Of a DNA stretch of 51,193 bases, positions 17,866 to 26,500 are shown in pieces. Made by a program: the position numbers and the translations under genes. The first letter of the stretch is position 1. Each line of letters starts with the position of its first letter. Under the pieces are notes generated by a model. It was not told the origin of the DNA. It saw nothing but the letters and a program-made list of their open reading frames with translations, and made no database searches. The DNA comes from an uncultured Clostridium sp. (lineage in GTDB: Bacteria > Bacillota > Clostridia > TANB77 > CAG-508), in assembly GCA_947646915.1 (NCBI GenBank), contig CANSII010000012.1, forward strand, positions 1 to 51,193, given 5' to 3'.

Positions 17866-19053
17866 TTAAATAATCATTGCTTCCTCTTGTATACAATTTT
17901 CTGCAAGTGTAAAGTTTGGTATCTGTTCATAAGTTGTCTGTTGCCCATTTAACCAAGTTTCACTATAAGTTAATGGATTAATGCCAAGTTCCTCTAACCT
18001 CTCAATATATCTGTTAAATTTAGAATAGTTAGGTTTATTCCCTTTCTTTTTAGGTTTACTATAAATTCTCCTAGTTTCTGTATAACCTATTTTATTGATA
18101 CTTACTAATACCTTGCATAAGTTGTCTTTCACATCTTGTCTAATCTTACTTGTTTTTACTTTATTTAATGCTATATCAATCCTGTGAAAAGGTTGGGTAA
18201 AATATACTTGTTTTGCATAATATGTAAATAATTCATCTGCTGTATCTTTATTTTTATAATTACATATCTCTTTAGTTGTACCATCTCTATGCTTTAAAGA
18301 ATTAAGTTTTAAATTCTTGATTCTTACTTCAAATCTAATAAGATTTGTACTACTCTTATATGTAGATAAATCTATCTTCTTGTTGTTATATCTGTTAAGT
18401 TGTTCTTTATCTTTGTTATAACAAACAACCTCAACTGTTCTATTAGATGAAGATTTATATGCTATCATATACACATCTTCTGTATCTTTTATCACTTCAA
18501 ATTTATAGTTATCTTTTACAATACTTCTTGTTGCCACTCTATCTACTATTTCTCTAATAAGTGAATATTCTTGTAAATTATGGTATTTATAATCGCGTTT
18601 GTAATCCACCCTAGACAGTAATATATAATCATCCAGTTTATCTATGTATTCTTGTGGAATCTTAAAATGCTCTTTCATAACCTCTTTAATGTTTCTAATA
18701 ATTATGTCTTGGTCTGTACCTAGTACATGATGATGTGGTAATTGAATAAATAAACATTTTGTATTACTTCTATAATGAAAGCTGTAATCTTTATACTTAC
18801 TAGAACATTTATATATAGTTATAGATTTATATTCTTTATTTTCATTATCCCATATTTCTATTTCTTCTGTTTCTACAAAAGATATACTGATTATATATCC
18901 GACTAACTCAAATAAGTAAGATGGAGATGTTATCCACTCAGATAAACATATTTTAAGTTGCATTGTATCAACTTCTCCAGTATCTGTTATATCTTCTATT
19001 TCTTCAAATGTAAGAATTCTATTCACACCAAATTCATCTTTTCTAATAATCAC
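17866..19053 (-). CDS. Rep_trans/MOBT-like replication initiator or relaxase
   Basis: 395 residues. Three spaced motifs resemble the replication initiation factor family that includes staphylococcal Rep_trans proteins and Tn916 Orf20-type MOBT relaxases: LSRVDYKRDYK (family: xxRiDlaxD), VEVVCYNKDKEQL (family: xxxlYdKxxE) and LIRFEVRIKNLKL (family: RfElRlk). These enzymes nick a double-strand origin with a tyrosine and start rolling-circle replication. If right, the element replicates or transfers as a single strand. A filamentous-phage gpII-type initiator is an alternative. The 184 bases upstream (19054-19237) contain AACCAGTT twice, a possible origin or regulatory repeat. Start ATG at 19051-19053 follows GGGAG. 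Confidence 0.55.
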   Translation of the reverse strand: MIIRKDEFGVNRILTFEEIEDITDTGEVDTMQLKICLSEWITSPSYLFELVGYIISISFVETEEIEIWDNENKEYKSITIYKCSSKYKDYSFHYRSNTKCLFIQLPHHHVLGTDQDIIIRNIKEVMKEHFKIPQEYIDKLDDYILLSRVDYKRDYKYHNLQEYSLIREIVDRVATRSIVKDNYKFEVIKDTEDVYMIAYKSSSNRTVEVVCYNKDKEQLNRYNNKKIDLSTYKSSTNLIRFEVRIKNLKLNSLKHRDGTTKEICNYKNKDTADELFTYYAKQVYFTQPFHRIDIALNKVKTSKIRQDVKDNLCKVLVSINKIGYTETRRIYSKPKKKGNKPNYSKFNRYIERLEELGINPLTYSETWLNGQQTTYEQIPNFTLAENCIQEEAMII

Positions 19054-19237
19054 TTTTTATCATCTCCCTTCTTATATAAATTTAGATTTAATTTACTACA
19101 AACCAGTTATATGTGATATATAAAGTGTTGTATCATTTTAACCAGTTTTCAAAACTTTTAAATTGTACTTATATCAACATATATTGTGAATTTATGTATT
19201 TGAAATAGTGTCTTGTAATATGTAATTACTGGCTAAA

Positions 19238-19450
19238 TTATTTTAGGTTATCAACAAACTCTGCTATAAATCTTGATATTGTGTTGGCTTTAGTTCTAAT
19301 ACTAAATGTATCAATAACAAGTTGTCCCTCTACTTTAAGACTATCTTTAGATGTTAATTCTCCGTTTTTAACTCTATCTGCAATGTCTTTCATCTCTTGT
19401 ATGTTATTTTCCATTTCTTCTAATAACATTGTTAAACCTATTTCATTCAT
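19238..19450 (-). CDS. Small hypothetical helical protein
   Basis: 70 residues (LTMLLEEMENNIQEMKDIADRVKNGELTSKDSLKVEGQLVIDTFSIRTKANTISRF), an acidic helical hairpin-like protein. No recognised family. It is divergent from the XRE regulator at 19642, so its promoter shares the operator-bearing intergenic region, and it leads the minus-strand run to the Rep-like gene. GGTGGTGAGATAG precedes the ATG. Confidence 0.55.
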   Translation of the reverse strand: MNEIGLTMLLEEMENNIQEMKDIADRVKNGELTSKDSLKVEGQLVIDTFSIRTKANTISRFIAEFVDNLK

Positions 19451-19507
19451 AATCTATCTCACCACCTTAAAATAATATTGAAATTATTGTTGCAACAAAT
19501 AATTAAA

Positions 19508-19624
19508 TAGGATATTTATTTCCTATATTTAATTGCATTATACTCTAATCTTATTGACTTTTCATTAATACGGATATATAATTTTATAAAAATATTTTTT
19601 ATTTAAAATCGGAAATATATTTCC
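19508..19624 (+). promoter_or_regulatory. Promoter with two palindromic operators before the XRE regulator
   Basis: A near-consensus promoter, TTGACT (19554-19559), 17-base spacer, TATAAT (19577-19582), lies between two related palindromes: TAGGATATTTATTTCCTA (19508-19525) and GGAAATATATTTCC (19611-19624). The pair flanking a promoter of a helix-turn-helix gene is the classic autoregulation layout, and the left palindrome also sits in front of the divergent gene at 19238. Confidence 0.65.
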
Positions 19625-19641
19625 AATATAAAGGAGAAAGT

Positions 19642-20442
19642 ATGAGTAATATAAAAGGAACAAATAAACAATGCAAAAAAACTACATATAAATTAGAAGA
19701 TTTTTCTGATAATCTAAGAAAATATAGAAATGCTTGTGGAATTACTAAAAAAGAACTATTAGAAAAAATGAATGAATACGGGATAAGTTTATCTGAAAGA
19801 ACATATACTAGTTATGAAAATTATAATAATAAAGAAAAATATGAAGATTATAATAAAGAAAAAGAACCCCATGAAATTGGTTCACAAAGTCTATATGTAA
19901 TTAGTGATATATTAGGTGTATCTATGAATGATTTAGTTGGTAAACCATTTGATTCTAAAACTGTAAAAAATACAACATTAAGTGAAATCGGTTTAACTCC
20001 AGAAACTCTTAATATTCTTAAAAAGCAGAGAAATCGTGCAAAATTACATGCTAAAACTATGATTAAAGGAACAGCTATGATACATCCTTCTTCAAAATAC
20101 ATCAGGCATGAAGAAATATTTAAGTTAGATGAAATAAGTGTAATAAACTTTTTAATACAAAATTCAGACTTGTTTTCAATATTTATCACACATGCTAGAG
20201 AAACATATTGTATTTTGTTGAGTTGTCAAGAAAGAGAAAAAGATTTAAGAAATAAATTAGAAAAGTCTGTTGATGATAATGAGAAAAAACAAATTAATAA
20301 AAAACTAAAAAAGATTAAAGATGAAAAATCTCGCACTATTAATTATAATAGTTTTCTTATTCATGATACTGTAGTAAAAGCTTTTAATAAATATATTAAA
20401 TATCTAAGTAATATTGATAAAACTTATATAAAAAAAGACTAA
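19642..20442 (+). CDS. XRE-family transcriptional regulator
   Basis: 266 residues. An N-terminal helix-turn-helix of the Cro/CI type spans about 20-90 (SDNLRKYRNACGITKKELLEKMNEYGISLSERTYTSYEN, then LYVISDILGVSMNDLVGKPF), with an unusually long insertion between the recognition region and the last helices. The rest is a helical domain with a charged coiled stretch (RNKLEKSVDDNEKKQINKKLKKIKDEKSR). It is one of the few plus-strand genes of the element, convergent with the resolvase gene, and likely the master repressor or activator of the element acting on the palindromes in front of it. AAAGGAG lies seven bases before the ATG. Confidence 0.75.
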   Translation: MSNIKGTNKQCKKTTYKLEDFSDNLRKYRNACGITKKELLEKMNEYGISLSERTYTSYENYNNKEKYEDYNKEKEPHEIGSQSLYVISDILGVSMNDLVGKPFDSKTVKNTTLSEIGLTPETLNILKKQRNRAKLHAKTMIKGTAMIHPSSKYIRHEEIFKLDEISVINFLIQNSDLFSIFITHARETYCILLSCQEREKDLRNKLEKSVDDNEKKQINKKLKKIKDEKSRTINYNSFLIHDTVVKAFNKYIKYLSNIDKTYIKKD

Positions 20443-20446
20443 TATT

Positions 20447-20485
20447 AAAATACGATAACTGTTCTGTAAATAGTTATCGTATTTT
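20447..20485. terminator. Bidirectional terminator
   Basis: AAAATACGATAACT (20447-20460) and AGTTATCGTATTTT (20472-20485) are perfect complements around an 11-base loop, located between the convergent regulator (+) and resolvase (-) genes. Confidence 0.9.
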
Positions 20486-20507
20486 ATAATATTGCTTTGA
20501 TGTGTAC

Positions 20508-21215
20508 TTATGCTACCATTTCTTTTAATTCCTTCTTATAAGTATAATAGCTGTTTCGGGATATTCCAATTAACTTAATGCACTCCACATCTGACAAACT
20601 ACCATCAAAGTCTTTAGAATATTTAATTATTAGAGGTTTAGCTTCTTTTTTCTTCTTAGTAGTTAATTTTGTTCCTTTTATTTGTCCTATCTGTTTACCT
20701 TCTAATCTTGCAGTAATGATACCTTCCTTTGTTCTTTGATGTAAGTCTTGAACTTCTTTCTCTGCTTGGTCAAATGCTTTCTTAATCTGTTCTTTTGCTA
20801 ATGCTAGTGTATATTTATTTAGTGCAGATATAATTGTTTGCATTAGTTCATCTGTTGCCTTATTTCCTGTATTTAATTCAATATTAATTTGGTGTTCTAA
20901 GGCTTTTCTATAAACTTCTGTATTAATATATTCCTCTTTTAGAAATATTAGATTTATACCTTTATTGAATAAATCTTCATATAGATTACAACCTTCCTCT
21001 GAATTTCTGCTCATTCTTGAAACGGAATCAAAAACAAGTGTATCTCCCTTTTTTAGTATCTTTAGTAAATTCTCAAATTCTTTTCTTCCTTCTAACTTAG
21101 TACCTGTATAAGTTTCTTTAATTATTCTTGCATTTGGATATTTTGCTAAGATATTTCTAACTTGTCTTTCTATATTTTGCTTTCCTGTGCTTATTCTTCC
21201 AATTCCATATAACAT
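20508..21215 (-). CDS. Serine recombinase / resolvase
   Basis: 235 residues. The catalytic domain runs from about 1-140: YGIGRISTGKQNIERQ (the Ser of the Y-x-R-x-S motif), GRKEFENLLKILKKGDTLVFDSVSRMSRNSEEG (SRMSRN arginines) and GINLIFLKEEYINT. A helical E segment (about 120-170) leads to a C-terminal helix-turn-helix (LSDVECIKLIGISRNSYYTYKKEL). This is a small resolvase/invertase-type enzyme, the kind that resolves multimers or inverts DNA. Repeats of TTTTGGTACT just upstream (21245-21352) are candidate binding sites. It is convergent with the XRE gene and downstream of it is a shared terminator. Confidence 0.88.
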   Translation of the reverse strand: MLYGIGRISTGKQNIERQVRNILAKYPNARIIKETYTGTKLEGRKEFENLLKILKKGDTLVFDSVSRMSRNSEEGCNLYEDLFNKGINLIFLKEEYINTEVYRKALEHQINIELNTGNKATDELMQTIISALNKYTLALAKEQIKKAFDQAEKEVQDLHQRTKEGIITARLEGKQIGQIKGTKLTTKKKKEAKPLIIKYSKDFDGSLSDVECIKLIGISRNSYYTYKKELKEMVA

Positions 21216-21244
21216 AATTTTTACCTACCTCTCTAAAAATTACT

Positions 21245-21352
21245 GTACCAAATCTAACCTTCGTTTCTTTTGGTATTAGCAGGATAACACAGATATTACC
21301 TGCTTTTCAAGTCCCTTTTGGTACTTTTTTTATTATCCTTACTTTTGGTACT
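21245..21352. repeat. TTTTGGTACT repeats upstream of the resolvase: candidate res site
   Basis: Three direct copies, 21268-21277 (TTTTGGTATT), 21316-21325 and 21343-21352 (TTTTGGTACT), and one inverted copy (TGTACCAAA, 21245-21253), all within the 242 bases between the resolvase start and the ATPase stop. Serine resolvases usually act on sites of this kind next to their own gene. The related word CTGTACCAAA recurs at 15752. Confidence 0.55.
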
Positions 21353-21457
21353 AAAAATATAAATATGGAATAGGGGATATGTAATTACATATTATAAGAA
21401 ACTACTTCTAATAAAAAATAGTAGGTACATCTCCTGTATCTACTATCCATATATGTA

Positions 21458-22986
21458 TTATGCTGTAAATCCTATTGTAGGTTTAGATGGTTTAGTTTTA
21501 ATCTTTTCTACTACTGCTGTTATATCATCTGCTATTATTAAATCTAAATCTTTTGACTTTTGCTTGATAATTCTATTTGCTTGTTCCATCTTTATTTTCT
21601 CTGTTAGATTTCTGACTAATCTTGCATTTGAAAAATTATATTTATTATTGTTTATCTCATTATTAAAATAATCTAATACTATTTGTTTACAATTCCTACT
21701 TAATTTAAAACCTTCATCTTTCAACATATTTTTAAATATCTGATATAACTCTGTATCTGCATAGTCAGGAAAGTTAATTTTAAATGCTATCCTACTTTGG
21801 AAGCCAGAGTTACTTTTCAACAATTCTTCCATTTCCTGAGGATAACCTGCCATTATTACACACAAATTATCTCGGTGATCTTCCATAGCTTTTATTAAAG
21901 TTGCAATAACTTCATTTCCATAATCTTTGTCAGAATTAGGCGATAGGGAATAGGCTTCATCTATAAATAATACTCCACCCATAGCTTGGTCTATAACCTT
22001 TTGAGTTTTTATAGCTGTTTGTCCGTACGTATCCTGCCACTAAATCATTTCTTCCTACCTCTACAAAATTACCTTCCAAAATTTCATAGTCTGCCAGTAT
22101 CTCTCCTATAATTCTTGCAACTTCTGTTTTTCCTGTTCCGAGGGTTACCCTTAAATACCATGTGTAAATTAGGTATTGTTCCTCTTTCTTTATGTACTTG
22201 TATATAGTTTATAATTTGTTGTACCTGTTGTTTTACTTCCTCTAAACCTACCAAACTATTTAATTTCTTTATTCCTTCTCTATGATGTGGATTTTTCATT
22301 ATATGTAATTCTTCTTTTCCTATATACTCTATTTTCTTTTTATTGGCTCTTAAAATTGCACCTATTAAACAACTATCTATTGTTTCTATATCATATCCAG
22401 TTAATGCTCCTAATTCTGCTGATGTTACTTTACATTCTAATCTATGTTCTTTTATAGTATTTTTTATATATTTAATCTTTTCTTGTTCCGTAGGCTCATC
22501 AACTTGTAACTCCCAAGTGAATTTACTTTTTATATTATCTATAACTTCTTTATTATCACTATTGTAGATAAGTATAAATACTGCATTTGGGTAGTCATTC
22601 ATTATTTTTTCAAGTTTACAATTCTTTATATTCTCATCTTTTATTACACATAAATCATTTGCTTCTATTTTCTTCCTGTTGTAACTTACTTCTGTTAATA
22701 ATTCATAGTTTGAGGATTTTATTATTCCTTCTTTATATAGTAGTTTATTTATTATATTTACTATTTCAGAATAGTTGTTATTATTGCAATATAAAATCAT
22801 ATTTAAGTTTCCTATTTTGATTTTGTTACTCTTAAATAGCTTAATATAGTCTACATACATTTTCATTACTTCTTTTGTTCTTTTAGGAATTCCTAAACAG
22901 GAATCTAAACTTTTTAATATTTGTTTTGTTGTTTGCTTTTCTTCAATAAATTCTTCTTTGATTTCTGCATTTGTAACTCTATCCAT
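21458..22986 (-). CDS. AAA+ ATPase of the CbbX/SpoVK type with two CGG +1 frame breaks
   Basis: As one protein of 508 residues. The C-terminal half is a full CbbX/SpoVK-like AAA+ module: LVGLEEVKQQVQQII, Walker A GNPGTGKTEVARIIGEIL, the LVAGYVGQTAIKT loop, Walker B GGVLFIDEAYSL, sensor-1 region CVIMAGYPQEMEELLKSN, arginine-finger region FQSRIAF, and sensor-2 FSNARLVRNL. The N-terminal half resembles a degenerate second ATPase domain. Two frame breaks occur at CGG 22140-22138 (CCT|C|GGA, inside Walker A) and CGG 22025-22023 (GTA|C|GGA, in GYVGQ). Skipping each C restores conserved glycines; without this the protein stops within about 22 codons each time. In relatives, such ATPases remodel partner proteins; the partner here is unknown. 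Confidence 0.85.
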
Positions 22987-23001
22987 TATTACACCTTCTT
23001 T

Positions 23002-23316
23002 CTAATCTGTATTTATTATAAATTGTATAAATCTATCTATTCTTAAAGTTTCTACTTTTGAAGTACTTTGAATTCTCTGTAATGTATCAACTAATCTACT
23101 TTTAAATACTTCTACATCATCTTTTATATGCACATTGTATCTTTTCTCATAACATTGTTTGCATAGGTAAGGACTGTTATTTGTTATTGCTCCATTACTT
23201 TCATCTACATATTGGTAGGCTTTACAACTGCATATTTCTTTTTTGCATTCTTCACAATATCCGTTAAATTTCCTTATTCTTGTTTTAGATGTTCTTATTT
23301 CTCTATGTGCTTTCAT
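23002..23316 (-). CDS. Small zinc-ribbon-like protein
   Basis: 104 residues. Cysteines are paired as CEECKKEICSC and later CKQCYEK (about 21-62), a pattern fit for one or two structural zinc sites. The basic N-terminus (KAHREIRTSKTRIRKF) could bind nucleic acid. It precedes the AAA+ ATPase gene by 15 bases, so the two are probably co-translated and may work together. No named family recognised. AAGGTGTTGAT stands before the ATG. Confidence 0.6.
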   Translation of the reverse strand: MKAHREIRTSKTRIRKFNGYCEECKKEICSCKAYQYVDESNGAITNNSPYLCKQCYEKRYNVHIKDDVEVFKSRLVDTLQRIQSTSKVETLRIDRFIQFIINTD

Positions 23317-23584
23317 ATCAACACCTTCTTTCTAAACTTGTATAGCTATTAGCTATACAACATTAATCAAAAAAAGTCAAAGCCATAAAAAATAAACCCT
23401 GATACTTAAAAATCAAGGTTTATATGTATTTTACTATAAAATATTGTTGCGAGGTTTAGTTCTAAGACATTTTAATTTGATACTTGGTACTCTTTTATAT
23501 CCTGTTTTATGCAAATATTCTTAATTTATTATTATAAGATTTATATAAATTCAATTTTAAGTTACTTGTATTTTTACTTTAGTA
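23317..23584. other. Intergenic region with a hairpin and a shared element motif
   Basis: No gene seen. A hairpin-like AAACCCTGATAC/ATCAAGGTTTAT stretch (about 23393-23423) may terminate or attenuate transcription, and TATAGCTATTAGCTATA (about 23341-23357) is a small palindrome before the zinc-ribbon gene. GTTGCGAGGTTTAG...GACATT (23455-23478) resembles, in part, the repeated leader motif of the element at 29781 and 33557. Confidence 0.4.
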
Positions 23585-24661
23585 TTAAACATTCAAATCA
23601 TCTTCTGTATTATAATAATCTAAATCTAGCCAAAATTCCAAAGTATTATTGCTTATAACAACATATTTTTCTCCAAAGTCTGTACCTTTTAGAATTACTT
23701 TATTTCCTTCTGCTGTATAAGTACCTGTATATGTTCCACTATTTTCTTTTACTCCATTTATACTTTGAGTAGTTACATATTTAAAGTTTGTGGCAGATGT
23801 AAATGTTAATTCTGCTCCTTCGCCACCATCATAGGTAGCTTTATATATTGTATTTAATTTTATTCCAGATGTTACATTAGGTGTTGTTTCAGGCTTTTTA
23901 GTTTCTTCAATTACTTTAAATGTTCTTGTTTTGTGTTCTTCTCCAATTACTCCTTCTGTTACTCCTTCTTTTCGTACATAAGTATATGTTATTGTATATG
24001 TTCCAACTGTATTTACATCAACTGTTCCTTCTGTTTCAATATGACCTTGTTCTTCCTTTGGTAAATTAGATTCAAAAAATACATCTTCCATTATATCAAC
24101 TGGAGTTCCTTTTGTTATTATTTTATCTTTTTCAGGTACATAGAAAGTTACACTAACATAATTATATACTTCAATAATAGCTGTTTCTGATTTAGTATTT
24201 CCTTTTTCAGATGTTACTGTAAATGTTATAGGATAATCTCCTCTTTTGGTATATCCATTTATATTTTCATCAAAATCAATTGTTAATTCTCCACCAGTAT
24301 AACTTTCAACAAATAATTCTTTTAATACTTCGGTTAGCTTTGCTTTATCTAATACTTCGCCTTCTTCGTATGGCATAGCTTCATCTAATTTCTCATATCT
24401 TTCTATTGTTATACCTTGGGTTACTCCTTTGTATGGTATTGATATTTTTTCAGTCTTTAATTCAATAGATATATTCGCCATATCTTCTTCATTTTCTAGC
24501 CTTATCTGTTCCTGTCTTTGTTCTTCTTTTTTAATTTCAATTTGTTTTGGTATTATAATTGCTCCTGCTGTTGCTCCACCTATTACTACTACTGATGATG
24601 TAATTATTATTATTTTAGTTATTAATGTTTTTGCCATAAACCATTTAAACATATTCTTCAT
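23585..24661 (-). CDS. Membrane-anchored extracellular protein with Ig-like domains
   Basis: 358 residues. One transmembrane helix at about 15-35 (IIIITSSVVVIGGATAGAIII) is followed by a Glu/Arg-rich helical stalk (EIKKEEQRQEQIRLENEED) and then beta-rich domains: one ending TKRGDYPITFTVTSEKGNTKSETAIIEVYNYV and another ending VDVNTVGTYTITYTYVRKEG, both with the form of bacterial Ig-like (DUF5011-type) folds. The C-terminal 90 residues (NTIYKATYDGGEGAELTFTSATNF) form a further beta domain. It is probably a type II membrane protein displayed outside the cell. It overlaps nothing but follows the protease gene by six bases, so it is part of the surface module. Confidence 0.7.
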   Translation of the reverse strand: MKNMFKWFMAKTLITKIIIITSSVVVIGGATAGAIIIPKQIEIKKEEQRQEQIRLENEEDMANISIELKTEKISIPYKGVTQGITIERYEKLDEAMPYEEGEVLDKAKLTEVLKELFVESYTGGELTIDFDENINGYTKRGDYPITFTVTSEKGNTKSETAIIEVYNYVSVTFYVPEKDKIITKGTPVDIMEDVFFESNLPKEEQGHIETEGTVDVNTVGTYTITYTYVRKEGVTEGVIGEEHKTRTFKVIEETKKPETTPNVTSGIKLNTIYKATYDGGEGAELTFTSATNFKYVTTQSINGVKENSGTYTGTYTAEGNKVILKGTDFGEKYVVISNNTLEFWLDLDYYNTEDDLNV

Positions 24662-24667
24662 CTCCTT

Positions 24668-26392
24668 TTAATTTCCACTTTTTGTTACCATACCACTTTG
24701 AGAGGCAACTATTTCTTTATTTTTAGAATTTATTAACTCTACTTTGATTATACTTCCTTCTTGTAATAAATACATACCTGTACTGTTTAGACTATCTAAA
24801 ACTTGCCCTGTATATGTTTCATAAGATATATTTTCTCCTACCTGTGTGTCCTCATCATATATTTTATTTGTAGTATATTCATCTAATGTTTGTATTCCTA
24901 TTGATAATTCATAACTGTTTCCATTATCATTTATTTGTGTTAATAACTCATTATAATCAGTATTTGTTATTTTTCCAGTATTTCTTATTTTATCTACAAA
25001 AGTTGTAAATTCTGTTTGTATATCAACACGTGCTGTATCTTCTAATGATGTTATATTTTGCATTAAAAATATTAAAATTATTATTATTGGAATCATTATG
25101 TATATATATTTTTTTAATTTACTATTATGTTTCTTACTTTTAGTATCATCTAATTTAATCTGTTGTTGTTTTTTACTTTTATCACAGTGTTTAATAATAA
25201 GGAGTGATATAATTAAAATAACTACTAATACTATTATAACTAATTTTAAATCTTCACTATTTAATTTATATTTTCCTTCAATATGTACGCTATCATCTTT
25301 ATCATAAATTGTAAAATTTGCACCTTCAATATTTACTTCTACTGTTGCTGTAGTATCATCTATTGCAGAATGTACTTCAATATTATATGGTATAATCTGT
25401 TCATCAAATCTTTTTATAAAAGTTTTATTATCATCAGTTGTTTCCCAACCTTCTATATTTTTTAATTCTTCATCTGATTTTACAACTGCTTGAACATATC
25501 CATTACGTTGACTATATGAAAAGTCAATAATAGGAGGGTCTCCTATTATTTTTGCATTTTTAATCCCAAAGTTGATTCCATATCCCATATCATTAACATC
25601 TTCATAAGATACCCATGCTGTTCCATTATTCCCCCAATTACTACCCCAAGAATTTAATACCAACCATGCACCATTATTTTCAGGTCTACAACTGGATTTA
25701 AAATTGTTTTTTGAATAATTATCATCCCAACCTATAATTACTACTGCGTGATTTGTTGTTTCTTCAACATATTTAAGGACTTGCTCTCTCGTTTCTAATT
25801 CTCTATCTTCTTTTTCTTTCTTTTCATTACAATAAATTGCATTAGTAGAAGAATTATACCATTTAGGGTCAGAATCTATACTTAAATATATTCCTCCTTT
25901 ATTTATAATATATTTTTTAACTTCTATATCATCTTTTAGAAGTTCTAGTTCAACTTGTTTTACTACTGGTTTTACATTTGCAAGTCTTTGCTTGTTTGTT
26001 TCATTAAAAACATAATCTTGATTTGGAATCTCTTTTTCTAATACATATTTCTTATCAAAGAAGCTACACACTAATGCTCTTGCTGTTTCTATATCTGTTT
26101 TCCATTCAACATCTCCACCAAAATATGGTGCTTCCGAATATGATAAATATGCTTCTGATAAATTATAGTTTATTCCTCTTGTTTTTTGTAAATATGTTTG
26201 TATTACTTTTGTTTGTGCAAAGGCATTACACCAGCCTCTTTGACCTTGATTTTCTACATTTATAGTTATATCATTTCTTAAATCATATTTACTTGGTGTT
26301 TCTACTTGTTCATCTGTTGCATATACTGTACTAAAAATTGCTGTAAGTATTGTTATCACTAGAAGTAGACTAATTAAAACTTTTTTCCTCAC
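24668..26392 (-). CDS. Papain-like (C1) cysteine protease with transmembrane C-terminal part
   Basis: 574 residues. A signal peptide (about 1-25) precedes the C1 peptidase domain with a full catalytic set: NQGQRGWCNAFA (Cys), NHAVVIIGWDDNY (His) and LNSWGSNWG (Asn). After it come a beta segment, a hydrophobic helix at about 383-400 (LVIIVLVVILIISLLII), a Lys-rich loop, a second helix at about 425-445 and a terminal extracellular domain of about 130 residues. The protease thus acts outside the cell while tethered by a helical hairpin. Cysteine proteases of this family are known in clostridial surface biology. It lies between the sortase and Ig-like genes of the module. Confidence 0.85.
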   Translation of the reverse strand: MRKKVLISLLLVITILTAIFSTVYATDEQVETPSKYDLRNDITINVENQGQRGWCNAFAQTKVIQTYLQKTRGINYNLSEAYLSYSEAPYFGGDVEWKTDIETARALVCSFFDKKYVLEKEIPNQDYVFNETNKQRLANVKPVVKQVELELLKDDIEVKKYIINKGGIYLSIDSDPKWYNSSTNAIYCNEKKEKEDRELETREQVLKYVEETTNHAVVIIGWDDNYSKNNFKSSCRPENNGAWLVLNSWGSNWGNNGTAWVSYEDVNDMGYGINFGIKNAKIIGDPPIIDFSYSQRNGYVQAVVKSDEELKNIEGWETTDDNKTFIKRFDEQIIPYNIEVHSAIDDTTATVEVNIEGANFTIYDKDDSVHIEGKYKLNSEDLKLVIIVLVVILIISLLIIKHCDKSKKQQQIKLDDTKSKKHNSKLKKYIYIMIPIIIILIFLMQNITSLEDTARVDIQTEFTTFVDKIRNTGKITNTDYNELLTQINDNGNSYELSIGIQTLDEYTTNKIYDEDTQVGENISYETYTGQVLDSLNSTGMYLLQEGSIIKVELINSKNKEIVASQSGMVTKSGN

Positions 26393-26500
26393 ATTATTAC
26401 CCCCCCATTTCTTTTTACATTATACTACAAATTTCGACAAAATTTTACTTGAAATTTTTGGAATTGAACTCATTAAATATCTGCTCTAATTTTTTCATGT

